NCBI RefSeq assembly: GCF_015679265.1
Contig: NZ_CP064942.1
Span: forward strand, 2,326,001-2,390,000
Source of the DNA: Pontivivens ytuae
GTDB lineage: Bacteria; Pseudomonadota; Alphaproteobacteria; Rhodobacterales; Rhodobacteraceae
Direction: 5' to 3'
DNA: 64,000 nt
A program made the position numbers and the translations under genes. Positions 44,823 through 54,499 of the stretch are shown one piece after another (the stretch's first letter is position 1; every line of letters starts with the position of its first letter). The notes under the pieces were generated by a model, which saw only the letters and a list, made by a program, of their open reading frames with translations, was not told where the DNA came from and made no database searches.

Positions 44823-44894
44823 GCGGACGGTCTCCGTCGGGTCGGTTGCATCCTGTCTATGGGGCACGCCTTCCGGCTGCAACCCAACCTAGGA

Positions 44895-45863
44895 TCATGC
44901 GGCCGCCAGCCAGGCCGCGAGGGCCAGCATCACCGAAAGGATTAGGCCCGCGTCGCGGTTCGAGCGGAAGAGATGCATGCACACGAGCGGATCGTCGATG
45001 TCGAGCCGCCGCATCTGCCAGTTGAGGTGCAGCCCCATGCCCCAGACCCCCGCGAGGGCCACCAGCAGCGGGACCTGCGGGCCTGAGATCAGCGCGAGGA
45101 TCACCGCGAGGGCAGCGAGCGTGACGGTGCTGACGAGAAACAGGAGTAGCCAGCGCGGCGTGCGCTCGCCAAAGAGGCGCGCGGTGGAGCGGACGCCGAT
45201 CAGCGCGTCGTCCTCCTTGTCCTGGTGCGCGTAGATCGTGTCGTAGAAGAGCGTCCACGCGATCCCAGCGGCGTAGAGCGCGATGGGCGCGGGGCTCAGC
45301 GACCCGGTCACGGCGACCCAGAGGAGCAGCGCCCCCCAGTTGAAGGCGAGGCCGAGGAAGACCTGCGGCCACCAGGTGAAGCGCTTGGCGAAGGGGTAGA
45401 CCGCGACGAGGGCGAGCGAGAGCACGCCGAGCAGGATCGCCGCGTGCGGGAATGTGAGCAGGATGGCGAAGGCGGCGAGCGCCTGCACGATCATCCAGGC
45501 CCGCGCCTGCCCTGCCGTGACCTGGCCCGAGGGCAGCGGGCGCGAGCGGGTGCGCGCGACCTGCGCGTCGAAGTCCTGATCGGTGAGGTCGTTCCACGTG
45601 CAGCCTGCGCCGCGCATCAGGAAGGCGCCAAGCGCACAGGCGATGGCGAGCCAGACCGTGTAGGGCGTCCAGCCGCCGGTCGTCGCCACCGCGAGCGCGA
45701 GGCCCCACCAGCAGGGCAGCAGGAGGAGCCACGTGCCCGCCGGGCGGTCGGCGCGGGACAGGCGCAGGTAGGGCCGGGTCGCCGCCGGGGCGTAGCGGTC
45801 CACCCAGTTGGCGTCGGTGGCGTCGGCCACGCGGCCGTCGGTGTGGAGCGTCGGATCGGTCAT
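44895..45863 (-). CDS. ubiA: 4-hydroxybenzoate polyprenyltransferase
   Basis: A 322-residue UbiA-family membrane enzyme that prenylates 4-hydroxybenzoate in ubiquinone biosynthesis. Both Asp-rich motifs are present: NDLTDQDFDAQVARTRSRPL and YDTIYAHQDKEDDALIGVRS. Eight to nine membrane helices. A soluble N-terminus of about 35 residues precedes the first. Divergent from rsmE. Confidence 0.93.
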   Translation of the reverse strand: MTDPTLHTDGRVADATDANWVDRYAPAATRPYLRLSRADRPAGTWLLLLPCWWGLALAVATTGGWTPYTVWLAIACALGAFLMRGAGCTWNDLTDQDFDAQVARTRSRPLPSGQVTAGQARAWMIVQALAAFAILLTFPHAAILLGVLSLALVAVYPFAKRFTWWPQVFLGLAFNWGALLLWVAVTGSLSPAPIALYAAGIAWTLFYDTIYAHQDKEDDALIGVRSTARLFGERTPRWLLLFLVSTVTLAALAVILALISGPQVPLLVALAGVWGMGLHLNWQMRRLDIDDPLVCMHLFRSNRDAGLILSVMLALAAWLAAA

Positions 45864-45903
45864 GCGTCTGATATGGCAGATCGGGCCGCACTTTGCACCG
45901 GCG

Positions 45904-45940
45904 GATGCCTCCGGCGGGGATATTTGGAAAAGCTGGAAGG
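45904..45940 (+). repeat. Copy of short interspersed intergenic repeat
   Basis: Close to the consensus: CCTCCGGCGGGGATATTTGG at 45909-45928 followed by AAAAGCTGGAAGG. It lies in the ubiA-rsmE divergent spacer, upstream of rsmE. Confidence 0.65.
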
Positions 45941-45997
45941 GATGGCGTTTTGACGCTGTGCGGCCCGCGCTCTAGGACGGGCGGGCAGGAGGTGCGC

Positions 45998-46729
45998 ATG
46001 GGCGACATTCGGACGAGGCTCTTCGTTGACGGGCCGCTGGCCGCCGGGCAGTCGGTGCGGATCGAGGGGGCGCAGGCGCACTACCTCGTCAACGTGCTGC
46101 GGCTGGGGGCCGGCGAGGCGGTGGAGCTATTCGACGGAGCCTCCGGCGGCTGGCGGGCGGAGATCGTGGAGGCGGGCAAGCGGGCCGTGCTGCTGGATGT
46201 GGTGGCGCAGGAGCGGGTGCAGGCGATGCCGCCCGATGTCTGGCTGCTGTTCGCGCCGATCAAGAAGGCCCGCACCGATTTCATCGTGGAGAAGGCGACG
46301 GAGATGGGGGTGCGGCGCATCCGGCCGGTCTTCACCCGCTACACGAATTCCGAGCGCGTGCGGCCCGACAAGCTGCGCGCCCATTGCATCGAGGCCGCCG
46401 AGCAGTGCGGTGGGACCTTTGTGCCGGAGCTCGACGCGGCCGCGCCGCTCGACCGGGTGCTGGGCGACTGGCCCGAGGACCGGCGGCTGATGTTCTGTGA
46501 CGAGACCATGGTGGCGGAGACCGGGCTCGCCGCGTTGCGCGATGCCGGCCAGGGGCCCTGGGCGATCCTGATCGGGCCGGAGGGCGGCTTCGCGCCGGAG
46601 GAGGCGGAGCGGATCCGGGCGATGCCGCAGGCGGTGAGCGTGACGCTCGGGCCGCGGATCCTGCGGGCGGATACGGCGGCGGTGGCGGCGCTCACGCTCT
46701 GGCAGGCGGCGCTCGGCGACTGGCGCTGA
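45998..46729 (+). CDS. rsmE: 16S rRNA (uracil1498-N3)-methyltransferase
   Basis: A 243-residue SPOUT-class enzyme methylating U1498 of 16S rRNA. N-terminal PUA-like part with HYLVNVLRLGAGEAVELFDG; the knotted SAM-binding domain ends with AILIGPEGGFAPEEAERIR and LGPRILRADTAAVAALTLWQ, both diagnostic. AGGAGGTG precedes ATG 45998 at 5-nt spacing. Confidence 0.93.
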   Translation: MGDIRTRLFVDGPLAAGQSVRIEGAQAHYLVNVLRLGAGEAVELFDGASGGWRAEIVEAGKRAVLLDVVAQERVQAMPPDVWLLFAPIKKARTDFIVEKATEMGVRRIRPVFTRYTNSERVRPDKLRAHCIEAAEQCGGTFVPELDAAAPLDRVLGDWPEDRRLMFCDETMVAETGLAALRDAGQGPWAILIGPEGGFAPEEAERIRAMPQAVSVTLGPRILRADTAAVAALTLWQAALGDWR

Positions 46730-46786
46730 CTTGCCGCAAGGCTGTGGCGTGCCGATCTGATGGGACAGCAATCACAGGAGCGCGCC

Positions 46787-47215
46787 ATGCCCGACCTCTC
46801 CCCCACCGAGACCGTCGCCCGGTTCTTCGAGCTGCAATATGCGGGCGATTTCGACACCGCCTTTCGCGAGCTCGCGACGGAGGATTTCACCTGGGTCGTG
46901 GGCTCGCGCGACAATGACGAGCTGCGCACCGGCATTCCCTGGGCCGGGCATCGGCACGACGGGAAGGCGGGGTACATGGAGCTCACGGGTCAGCTTTTCG
47001 GCGAGTTCGAGGTGATCGACTTCCGCCCCGACTGGTTCCACGACGCGGGCGACCGGGTGCTCGTGGAGGGGCACTTTCGGTTCAAGCATCGGGAGACCGG
47101 CTACGTCGCGGACAGCGACTGGATGGCGCGGTTCGACATGCGGGACGGGCGCATCGCGGGCGGGCAGTTCTATGAGAACACCTTCGCCGTGGCGGCCGCG
47201 CGGGTCAGCGACTGA
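46787..47215 (+). CDS. NTF2/SnoaL-like protein
   Basis: A 142-residue cone-shaped NTF2-fold protein: ETVARFFELQYAGDFDTAFR opening helices, then strands including FTWVVGS, RVLVEGHFRFKHRETG and WMARFDMRDGRIAGGQFYEN. Such proteins are isomerases, hydrolases or ligand-binding proteins; no specific activity can be given. AGGAG is 7 nt before ATG 46787. Its last 11 nt overlap the convergent DUF302 gene. Confidence 0.75.
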   Translation: MPDLSPTETVARFFELQYAGDFDTAFRELATEDFTWVVGSRDNDELRTGIPWAGHRHDGKAGYMELTGQLFGEFEVIDFRPDWFHDAGDRVLVEGHFRFKHRETGYVADSDWMARFDMRDGRIAGGQFYENTFAVAAARVSD

Positions 47216-47675
47216 CCGCAGCCTCGGCGATGGTGGCGAAGCGGGTGTCGAGATCGGCGGCGATGGCTTCGAGCTCTTCGCCCGCCTCCTCCATGTACGG
47301 GGCGAAGACGAGGCTCGGCGTCTTGTAGCTGAGCGTCGCGGTGCCGTCCGCGTTCTCGGTCACGTAGAGGCGGATCGGCGCCTCGATCATCGCGGCGGTG
47401 GAGAGGGCGAGGATGCGGACCGCGTAGTCGTTGTTGAAGACGCCGATCACCCGGTTGCCGGGGATCGTGATGCCGCGGGCCGCGGCCGCTCCGGTCGGGC
47501 CGGCCTGCGTGACGACGCCGAAGCCGTTCGCGGTGACGGCGGCGCGCGTATCTTCGACGAGCTGCTCGTAGGGCTTGTCGGTCGGGTGGACGGCCCAGCC
47601 CGGACGCTCTGTCAGGGCCTGTGCGGTCGCGAGACCGGGCAGCAGGGCGAGGATGGTGAGGAGCGTGCGCAGCAT
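47205..47675 (-). CDS. DUF302 domain protein, exported
   Basis: A 156-residue protein with a signal peptide (MLRTLLTILALLPGLATAQA) followed by a DUF302 domain: LVEDTRAAVTANGFGVVTQA, VIGVFNNDYAVRILALSTAA and PIRLYVTENADGTATLSYKTP. DUF302 proteins are small, periplasmic or cytosolic, of unknown function. ATG 47675 gives the signal peptide; the upstream frame is not coding. Convergent with the preceding gene, with an 11-nt overlap. Confidence 0.82.
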   Translation of the reverse strand: MLRTLLTILALLPGLATAQALTERPGWAVHPTDKPYEQLVEDTRAAVTANGFGVVTQAGPTGAAAARGITIPGNRVIGVFNNDYAVRILALSTAAMIEAPIRLYVTENADGTATLSYKTPSLVFAPYMEEAGEELEAIAADLDTRFATIAEAAVSR

Positions 47676-47820
47676 CGGGGAAGCCTCCGCGGACCGGGAT
47701 TTGACGCAGCGCAGGCTACCAGCGGGCGGCATCACGCAGGATCACGACATGGTGGGGACTTGCGATAGCGCCGCGGGGGGGCGACTATGGCGCCGCTGCG
47801 TGTCTTCGGGGGCTTAGGAC

Positions 47821-48360
47821 ATGTCGGGAAAAGACTGGATCATCCGCAACGGCGAAGCGCTTGTCATGCTGGGCGTCTTCCTGTTCGGACTTTGGACCTC
47901 CCTTCAGGGTGGATGGCTGCTGGCCGTGTTCGGCGGGATCGTGATGATCGTGGCGGCCCTGCTGCTGCGCGGCGCGATGCTGCGGATGCGCTTCGTCCGC
48001 CAGTCGCATCGCAGCGGCGTCGTGCTGCTCGACGAGCGGAGGGTCGGCTATTTCGGACCGGAAACCGGCGGCTTCTTCGAGCTGGGGGAGCTGGAGCTGG
48101 TGGAGCTGATGACCTACCCCACCGGTGCGCACTGGACCCTGCGTGGCGGCGGGCAGGAGCTGATCGTGCCCGCGGCGGCCGAAGGGGCGGACCAGCTCTT
48201 CGACGTGTTCGCGAGCCTTCCGGGCTTTCCCATGGCGCGGGCCACGCGCCTTCTGGAGGGTGAGGCGCCGAGCGGGACGCATGTGCTCTGGCCCGAATCG
48301 GACGGGCGTCCGCCGCGCGCCGGATCCGCGCTGCCGCCACGTCAGCAATCGCGCCGCTGA
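47821..48360 (+). CDS. Small membrane protein of unknown function
   Basis: A 179-residue protein with two N-terminal membrane helices (about residues 12-30 and 32-50) and a soluble C-terminal domain that begins RFVRQSHRSGVVLLDERRVG and has a PH-like strand pattern (VGYFGPETGGFFELGELELV, WTLRGGGQELIVPA). It ends in a Pro/Arg-rich tail. No named function. It stands 113 nt ahead of gshA. Confidence 0.7.
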   Translation: MSGKDWIIRNGEALVMLGVFLFGLWTSLQGGWLLAVFGGIVMIVAALLLRGAMLRMRFVRQSHRSGVVLLDERRVGYFGPETGGFFELGELELVELMTYPTGAHWTLRGGGQELIVPAAAEGADQLFDVFASLPGFPMARATRLLEGEAPSGTHVLWPESDGRPPRAGSALPPRQQSRR

Positions 48361-48473
48361 CGCGCCATTGGACAAACGGGCAGAAACGCTCAGTTTCAGC
48401 ACCTCTTGTTGCCAAGCCGGAAACGGCCCGCTAGTCGGGAAGGCCGGATGCGATGTCGAAGGAGCCCGCGCCC

Positions 48474-49844
48474 ATGTCGATCCCCCAGTCGGGCGGTGGC
48501 CCGATCGAGCATCGCGACCAGCTCGCCGGTTACCTGGAGGCGGGCTGCAAGCCGGCCGAGGACTGGCGCATCGGCACCGAGCACGAGAAGTTCGGATACT
48601 GCCTGGAGACGCACAAGCCGCTGCCCTACGAGGGTGACCGCTCGATCCACGCGATGCTGTCGGGCCTGTGCTCCCGCTTCGACTGGGCGCCGGTGCGCGA
48701 GGGCGGCAAGCTCATCGGGTTGCAGAAGAACGGGGCCAACATCTCCTTGGAGCCGGGCGGGCAACTCGAACTCTCTGGCGCGCCGCTGGAGACGATCCAC
48801 CAGACCTGCGATGAGGTGAACACCCATCTCGCCCAGGTGAAGGCCATCGCCGACGAGATCGGCGTGGGCTTCATCGGGCTGGGCGCGGCACCGGACTGGA
48901 CCCACGACGACATGCCGCTGATGCCCAAGGGGCGGTACGCGCTGATGGACCGCTACATGGGCAAGGTCGGCACCACGGGGACGTGGATGATGCGGCGGAC
49001 CTGCACGGTGCAGGTGAACCTCGACTTCGCCTCCGAAGCCGACATGGTGCAGAAGTTCCGCGTCGCGATCGCGCTGCAGCCGATCGCGACGGCACTGTTC
49101 GCGAACTCGCCGTTCTGGGAGGGCGAGCTCAACGGCTGGCAGAGCTGGCGGCAGCGAATCTGGCAGGATCTCGATGCGACGCGGACCGGCGGGCTGCCCT
49201 TCGTCTTCGAGGACGGGATGGGGTTCGAGCGGTATGTGGACTACGCGCTCGATGTGCCGATGTATTTCGTCTACCGCGACGGGCAGTACGTGGACGCGCT
49301 GGGCCAGAGCTTTCGCGATTTCCTCGACGGGAAGCTGCCGGGCCTGCCAGGCGAGGTGCCGACGCTCAGCGACTGGGCCGATCACCTCACCACGATCTTT
49401 CCCGAGGCGCGGATCAAAAGGTTCATGGAGATGCGGGGCGCCGATGGCGGCTCCTGGCGGCGGCTCTGCGCGCTGCCGGCGCTGTGGGTCGGGCTGCTCT
49501 ACGACCGGACGGCGCTCGACGCCGCGTGGGACCTCTGCCGCGACTGGACGGAGGAGGAGCGCGAGGGCCTGCGGCTCGCCGCGGCGCAGGAGGGGCTGAA
49601 GGGCGCCTTCCGCGGCGGGACGGTGCGCGACCTGGCGTTGCAGGTGCTGGAGATCGCGCGGGCCGGCCTGATCGCGCGCGCGCGGCAGGGGGCGGGCGGG
49701 CTGATCCCGGACGAGACCCATTTCCTCGACGCGCTGCACGACATCGTCGCCCGCGGCGAGACGCCGGCGGACGAGCTGATTGCGCGCTATGGCGGCGAGT
49801 GGCAGGGGGATCTGTCGCGCATCTATGCCGAGTACAGCTACTGA
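48474..49844 (+). CDS. gshA: Glutamate-cysteine ligase (plant/alphaproteobacterial type)
   Basis: A 456-residue class II GCL, the first step of glutathione synthesis. Seen: WRIGTEHEKFGY (nucleotide/metal-binding Glu residues), ISLEPGGQLELSGAPLETIH, TCTVQVNLDFASE, and RGADGGSWRRLCALPALWVG. ATG 48474 (MSIPQSGGGPI) is preferred because related proteins start so and AAGGAG lies upstream; ATG 48453 in frame is possible. Cys residues in CTVQVN and elsewhere could form the redox-regulating disulfide known from the plant enzymes, but that is not established here. Confidence 0.92.
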   Translation: MSIPQSGGGPIEHRDQLAGYLEAGCKPAEDWRIGTEHEKFGYCLETHKPLPYEGDRSIHAMLSGLCSRFDWAPVREGGKLIGLQKNGANISLEPGGQLELSGAPLETIHQTCDEVNTHLAQVKAIADEIGVGFIGLGAAPDWTHDDMPLMPKGRYALMDRYMGKVGTTGTWMMRRTCTVQVNLDFASEADMVQKFRVAIALQPIATALFANSPFWEGELNGWQSWRQRIWQDLDATRTGGLPFVFEDGMGFERYVDYALDVPMYFVYRDGQYVDALGQSFRDFLDGKLPGLPGEVPTLSDWADHLTTIFPEARIKRFMEMRGADGGSWRRLCALPALWVGLLYDRTALDAAWDLCRDWTEEEREGLRLAAAQEGLKGAFRGGTVRDLALQVLEIARAGLIARARQGAGGLIPDETHFLDALHDIVARGETPADELIARYGGEWQGDLSRIYAEYSY

Positions 49845-49860
49845 TCGCAGGCGTCCGGCC

Positions 49861-49894
49861 GGCCTCCGGCGGGGATATTTCGACAAGGTGGAAC
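49861..49894 (+). repeat. Copy of short interspersed repeat abutting a start codon
   Basis: CCTCCGGCGGGGATATTTCG at 49863-49882 continues into ACAAGGTGGAA, which ends 5 nt before the ATG at 49899. The repeat therefore supplies the ribosome site (AAGGTGGA) of the next gene. Confidence 0.65.
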
Positions 49895-49898
49895 ATCC

Positions 49899-50732
49899 AT
49901 GAAGCTGATGAATGTCGGGGCGCCGGGTGCGGAGCGGGCGGCAGTACTGGATAGTGCAGGCCGGGTGCGCGACCTGTCGGGGATCGTGGAGCGGGTCGAT
50001 GCGGCGTTTCTGGCCGGGGGCCTGGATGCGGTGCGCGGTGTCGATGTGGAGAGCCTGCCGCTGGTGGAGGGCGAGCGGGTCGGGCCGTGCGTGCTGGGCG
50101 TGCCGACCTTCTGGTGCATCGGGCTGAACTACGCGGCCCATGCGGCGGAGTCCGGCGCGACGCCGCCTGCGGAGCCCATCGTGTTTTCCAAGGCGGCCTC
50201 GGCGCTGGCGGGGCCTGAAGATGAGCTGGTCCTGCCCGCCTCGGCGCAGAAGGCGGATTGGGAGGTCGAGCTTGGCGTCGTCATCGGGCGGCGGACCTGG
50301 CAGGTGAACGAGGCCGAGGCGCTCGACCACGTGGCCGGGTATTGCACGATCAACGACATCTCCGAACGGGCCTGGCAGATCGAGGGCACGGGCCAGTGGA
50401 TCAAGGGGAAGTCGGGACCGGGCTTCGGCCCGATCGGGCCCTGGCTGGTGGTCGATGAGGTCGCCGATCCGCAGGAGCTCGATCTCACGCTGCGCCTGAA
50501 CGGGGAGGTTCGGCAGTCCTCCAACACCTCCGACATGATCTTCACCGTTGCCGAGATCATCGCGCATCTCAGCCGCCATGCGGTGCTGCTGCCCGGCGAT
50601 GTCATTGCCACCGGCACGCCGGAGGGGGTGGGCATGGGTGCGTCGCCGCAACGCTTCCTGCGCGATGGCGACGTGATGGAGCTGGAGGTCGCGGGCCTCG
50701 GCCGTCAGCGGCAGGTCGTTCGGGTGGACTGA
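49899..50732 (+). CDS. Fumarylacetoacetate hydrolase family protein
   Basis: A 277-residue FAH-fold enzyme that cleaves or hydrates acylpyruvate-type substrates. Metal-binding motif region: CIGLNYAAHAAESG, FSKAASALAGPEDE, WEVELGVVIGRRTWQVNEAE, and NDISERAWQ; the end has IATGTPEGVGMG, diagnostic of the family. Substrate unclear; linkage to an SDR would fit a 2,4-diketo-3-deoxy sugar acid route (L-fucose or L-rhamnose type), an inference. Its ribosome site lies inside an interspersed repeat. Confidence 0.85.
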   Translation: MKLMNVGAPGAERAAVLDSAGRVRDLSGIVERVDAAFLAGGLDAVRGVDVESLPLVEGERVGPCVLGVPTFWCIGLNYAAHAAESGATPPAEPIVFSKAASALAGPEDELVLPASAQKADWEVELGVVIGRRTWQVNEAEALDHVAGYCTINDISERAWQIEGTGQWIKGKSGPGFGPIGPWLVVDEVADPQELDLTLRLNGEVRQSSNTSDMIFTVAEIIAHLSRHAVLLPGDVIATGTPEGVGMGASPQRFLRDGDVMELEVAGLGRQRQVVRVD

Positions 50733-50774
50733 CCGCCTCCGCCACCTAGCTCGCCTCGCAAAGAGGAGGCGGCG

Positions 50775-51530
50775 ATGGCGCGGTTCGACGGCAAAGTGGT
50801 TCTGGTGACAGGCGGCGGCTCCGGCATCGGCCGGGCCACGGCGGAGCGGTTCGCGGCGGAGGGCGCTCGGGTCGTGGTGAACTCGACATCCGAGAGCTCC
50901 GAGAAGGTGGCCGCAACCCTCGACGGCGCCATCGCGATCCGGGCGGATGTCAGCGACGCGGATGCCGTCAACGCCATGGTGGCCGAAGCGGTGGAGCGCA
51001 TGGGTCGCCTCGACGTACTGGTCAACAATGCGGGTGCGGCCGCGATGGGCGCGCCGGAGGAGATCGACGACGCGACGTGGCGGCGGATCCTCGGCATCAA
51101 CCTCGACGGGACGTTCCACTGCTGCCGGGCCGCGATCCCGCATCTGGAAGCCGCGGGCGGCGCGATCGTCAACGTCTCCTCGACCTCCGGCGTCGGCGGC
51201 GATCACGCGATGTCGGCATACAACGCGGCGAAGGGCGCGGTGACGAACTACACCCGTGCGCTGGCGCTCGACCTCGGGCCGCGGGGCGTGCGGGCGAACG
51301 CGGTCTGCCCGACGCTGACGCAGACCGAGATGGCCTCCGGAGTGTTCGCCGATGAAGACAAGCTCGGCCGGTTCGTGGCGCGCATCCCGCTGGGCCGTGC
51401 CGCGCAGCCCGAGGAGGTGGCGGCGGCGATCGCGTTCCTTGCCAGCGACGACGCGCGCTTCATCTCCGGCGCGATGCTGCCGGTCGACGGTGGATTAGGC
51501 GCCTCGAACGGCCAGCCGCCGATGACCTGA
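50775..51530 (+). CDS. SDR-family oxidoreductase
   Basis: A 251-residue classical short-chain dehydrogenase. VTGGGSGIGRATAERFAAEG (cofactor loop), NNAGAAAMG, INVSSTSG-like IVNVSSTSGVGGDHAMSAYN with catalytic Ser and YNAAKGAV, and the C-terminal LASDDARFISGAMLPVDGGL. 42 nt after the FAH-family gene, same strand, so probably the same pathway. Substrate unknown (3-oxoacyl-ACP-reductase-like). Confidence 0.85.
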   Translation: MARFDGKVVLVTGGGSGIGRATAERFAAEGARVVVNSTSESSEKVAATLDGAIAIRADVSDADAVNAMVAEAVERMGRLDVLVNNAGAAAMGAPEEIDDATWRRILGINLDGTFHCCRAAIPHLEAAGGAIVNVSSTSGVGGDHAMSAYNAAKGAVTNYTRALALDLGPRGVRANAVCPTLTQTEMASGVFADEDKLGRFVARIPLGRAAQPEEVAAAIAFLASDDARFISGAMLPVDGGLGASNGQPPMT

Positions 51531-51533
51531 CGC

Positions 51534-51562
51534 TTGCTCCGCCCCGGCGGCGCGGGTAAGAG
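51534..51562 (+). promoter_or_regulatory. Candidate tRNA-Gly promoter
   Basis: TTGCTC, 17-nt spacer, TAAGAG, placing the start 1-3 nt before the tRNA. Confidence 0.4.
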
Positions 51563-51571
51563 GAGCGCGAA

Positions 51572-51645
51572 GCGGGTGTAGCTCAATGGTAGAGCCGCAG
51601 CCTTCCAAGCTGAAGACGTGGGTTCGATTCCCATCACCCGCTCCA
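51572..51645 (+). tRNA. tRNA-Gly (anticodon UCC)
   Basis: A 74-nt cloverleaf. Acceptor GCGGGTG pairs with CACCCGC, anticodon loop CTTCCAA (anticodon TCC at 51604-51606), T-loop GGTTCGATTCC, encoded CCA end. It reads GGA and GGG codons. Isolated gene between the SDR and a lipoprotein. Confidence 0.96.
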
Positions 51646-51677
51646 ACGAAAACACGACCACAGGCCATCCTCCCCCC

Positions 51678-52202
51678 ATGCGCATCCTCATTGCCGTCGC
51701 GGCGCTCGCGATGCTTGCCGCCTGCACCCAGCCACGGGGTGCGATCTCCACCACTTCGCCCTTCTCCCCGCAGGAGCGGCTGGCGCTGCGCTTCGTCGGG
51801 GCCGACGTCGATGTGAGCGGGGTGAAGAGCTCGGCCGCGGGCCGCGATGTCCCTCAGGACATGCTGGCCCGCATCCTCGAGGAGGAAGCGGCGCGCAGCT
51901 TGCACTGGACCGTCGGCAGCCGCGCTGGCGTTGTGGTCGTCGAGATGGAGCGTGTGGATCTGCTCTCCGCCGGGCAGGCGATCATGGTGGGAGGTGCGAG
52001 CTTTATGAAGGGGCGCACCCGGATGCTCGATGCCGCGACCGGCCAGCCGCTCACCGACTGGCTTCCGATCGAGGTGTACGGCGGCGGCTACGAGCTCGGC
52101 GGGCTGCTAGGTGCTGCGATGATTCAGGAGCGGGAGCTGGAGCTTAGGGGCCTGAGCCGGAACTTCATGGAGCAGGTCCGGCGCACCTATCTGGGCGGTT
52201 GA
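51678..52202 (+). CDS. Putative lipoprotein
   Basis: A 174-residue protein with a lipoprotein signal: MRILIAVAALAMLAAC, lipobox LAAC with Cys16. The mature part has alternating strands (ERLALRFVGADVDVSGVKSS, AGVVVVEMERVDLLSAGQAI) and no recognised domain. It would be anchored in a membrane facing the periplasm. ATG 51678 places the lipobox correctly; the open frame upstream crosses the tRNA and is not coding. Confidence 0.75.
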   Translation: MRILIAVAALAMLAACTQPRGAISTTSPFSPQERLALRFVGADVDVSGVKSSAAGRDVPQDMLARILEEEAARSLHWTVGSRAGVVVVEMERVDLLSAGQAIMVGGASFMKGRTRMLDAATGQPLTDWLPIEVYGGGYELGGLLGAAMIQERELELRGLSRNFMEQVRRTYLGG

Positions 52203-52280
52203 CGAATCCCCCTTGCCCCTGCGCGGGCGAATGCATTAGTAGCCCCGAGAACTTCAGGCCCTCAGCAAACGGGAATGACG

Positions 52281-53456
<1,176 letters not shown>

Positions 53457-53479
53457 TGCTGGAAAGCTTGGGCGTCGCA

Positions 53480-53505
53480 GGCGTCGTCTCGAGCATCATC
53501 GAGTA
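53480..53505 (+). repeat. Duplicated tuf 3' tail
   Basis: The last 23 nt before the tuf stop (53430-53452) recur exactly at 53480-53502 and are followed by G-TAA: the codons read [13 protein letters not shown]. The copy is out of frame with tuf (50-nt offset). It looks like the relic of another tuf 3' end left by recombination. Confidence 0.8.
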
Positions 53506-54401
53506 AGACGGCGCAGCAGCGTCAGCGCTTTGTTCAGGCGGGGCCCTTCGGGGCCCCGTTCTGCGTTCGGGGACACTGGCTGCATTTGCCACGCGAGGCG
53601 CACCCCGGGATTGGCGCGCACGGACGCGATCAGGGCCGCCGCGTGCTCCGACAGGCTGAGGGGCGCGAGCTGGTCGGCCATGATCTCCAGCGCCGCGATC
53701 ATCTCGCGATCCGACAGGTCGCGGCAGCGTCCCGCGGTGATCGCGACCTCGTCGAGGGGGCGCGTCACCTCGAAGATCACCGTGTCGCGCGGCGCGTGGC
53801 CGACTGGCCGGACCCACTTGCGCATCCGCGCCATCTGCACGGCGACCCACGGCGTTTTCAGGTGCAGCAGGTCCTGCTGCACGATCAGGCTGCCGCCGGG
53901 GATGAGCGCGGGAAAGAAGGTCTTCGCCATCGCGTCCATGGTCCGCGCGGTTTTCGACGCATCCATGACGAGGAGTTCGATGGGGGTGCTGTCCCACACC
54001 TGCTCCTCGATCGCGCCGGGGTGAAGGGCGATGCTGTCCGTCCAGGGTGCAAGAAGCTGGCGGGCGGGGCCGAGCAGGTCCTCGCCCTCGTAGGGCGCGA
54101 TGCCGGCGGGGTAGAGGTGCTTTTCCTTCAACGCCTCGCTGATGGTGAAGCGGTCATAGGCGTGGATGGCACCACTGCGCCCGGCGCGGCGCTGGCCCTC
54201 AGCCAGATGCGCGGTGGAGCCGCCGGCGAAGCAGCCGAGATCCACCATCGCGCCCTCGCCCGTCGCCCAGTGCTCCGCGAGCCAGAGATATGCGCGCCGC
54301 TCATCAAGGCTCAGCATGGTGGGCACGGCGCGCGCCCGACCGGTGCGACGCGGTGGCAGGTCCGCCCAGGGAGCCTCTTTCAGGAGCGCCGTCGGTTTCA
54401 T
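53496..54401 (-). CDS. Class I SAM-dependent methyltransferase-like protein
   Basis: A 301-residue protein with a methyltransferase core: VDLGCFAGGSTAHLAEGQRR (motif I), IHAYDRFTISEAL, and LLVMDASKTARTMDAMAKTF followed by PGGSLIVQQDLLHLKTPW. This pattern fits the TylF/Methyltransf_24-like group. A helical C-terminal region of about 80 residues follows. The last codons (LTR-stop) are formed by the relic tuf tail, and codons for ERGPEGPRL contain the tuf terminator, so its 3' end overlaps tuf control sequences. Substrate unknown. Confidence 0.75.
   Translation of the reverse strand: MKPTALLKEAPWADLPPRRTGRARAVPTMLSLDERRAYLWLAEHWATGEGAMVDLGCFAGGSTAHLAEGQRRAGRSGAIHAYDRFTISEALKEKHLYPAGIAPYEGEDLLGPARQLLAPWTDSIALHPGAIEEQVWDSTPIELLVMDASKTARTMDAMAKTFFPALIPGGSLIVQQDLLHLKTPWVAVQMARMRKWVRPVGHAPRDTVIFEVTRPLDEVAITAGRCRDLSDREMIAALEIMADQLAPLSLSEHAAALIASVRANPGVRLAWQMQPVSPNAERGPEGPRLNKALTLLRRLTR
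53539..53562 (+). terminator. Terminator of tuf inside the convergent gene
   Basis: CGGGGCCC-TTCG-GGGCCCCG (8-bp stem, stable TTCG loop) followed by TTCTG. It lies within the 3' coding end of the opposite-strand methyltransferase gene. Confidence 0.6.
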
Positions 54402-54499
54402 GCCCGATCGGGTAGCACGCCGCCTGCCTTCCGAGAAGTCCGGGCTGGCGCGCCGCGGCCCGGCCGTTAGGGTGTGCCGGATCGCAGAGGGAGACCGGG

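Noticed and set aside
48396..51206. A 936-codon antisense frame over gshA, the FAH gene and the SDR gene
   Set aside because: It spans three real genes and their spacers, its product is Arg/His/Pro-rich low-complexity sequence, and it has no ribosome site.
49899..51530. An L-fucose or L-rhamnose degradation operon
   Set aside because: Only two promiscuous families (FAH, SDR) are present; there is no sugar dehydrogenase, lactonase, dehydratase or transporter beside them.
51618..51677. N-terminal extension of the lipoprotein gene across the tRNA-Gly 3' end
   Set aside because: The frame is open but overlaps the tRNA and would bury the lipoprotein signal; ATG 51678 gives a correct lipobox.
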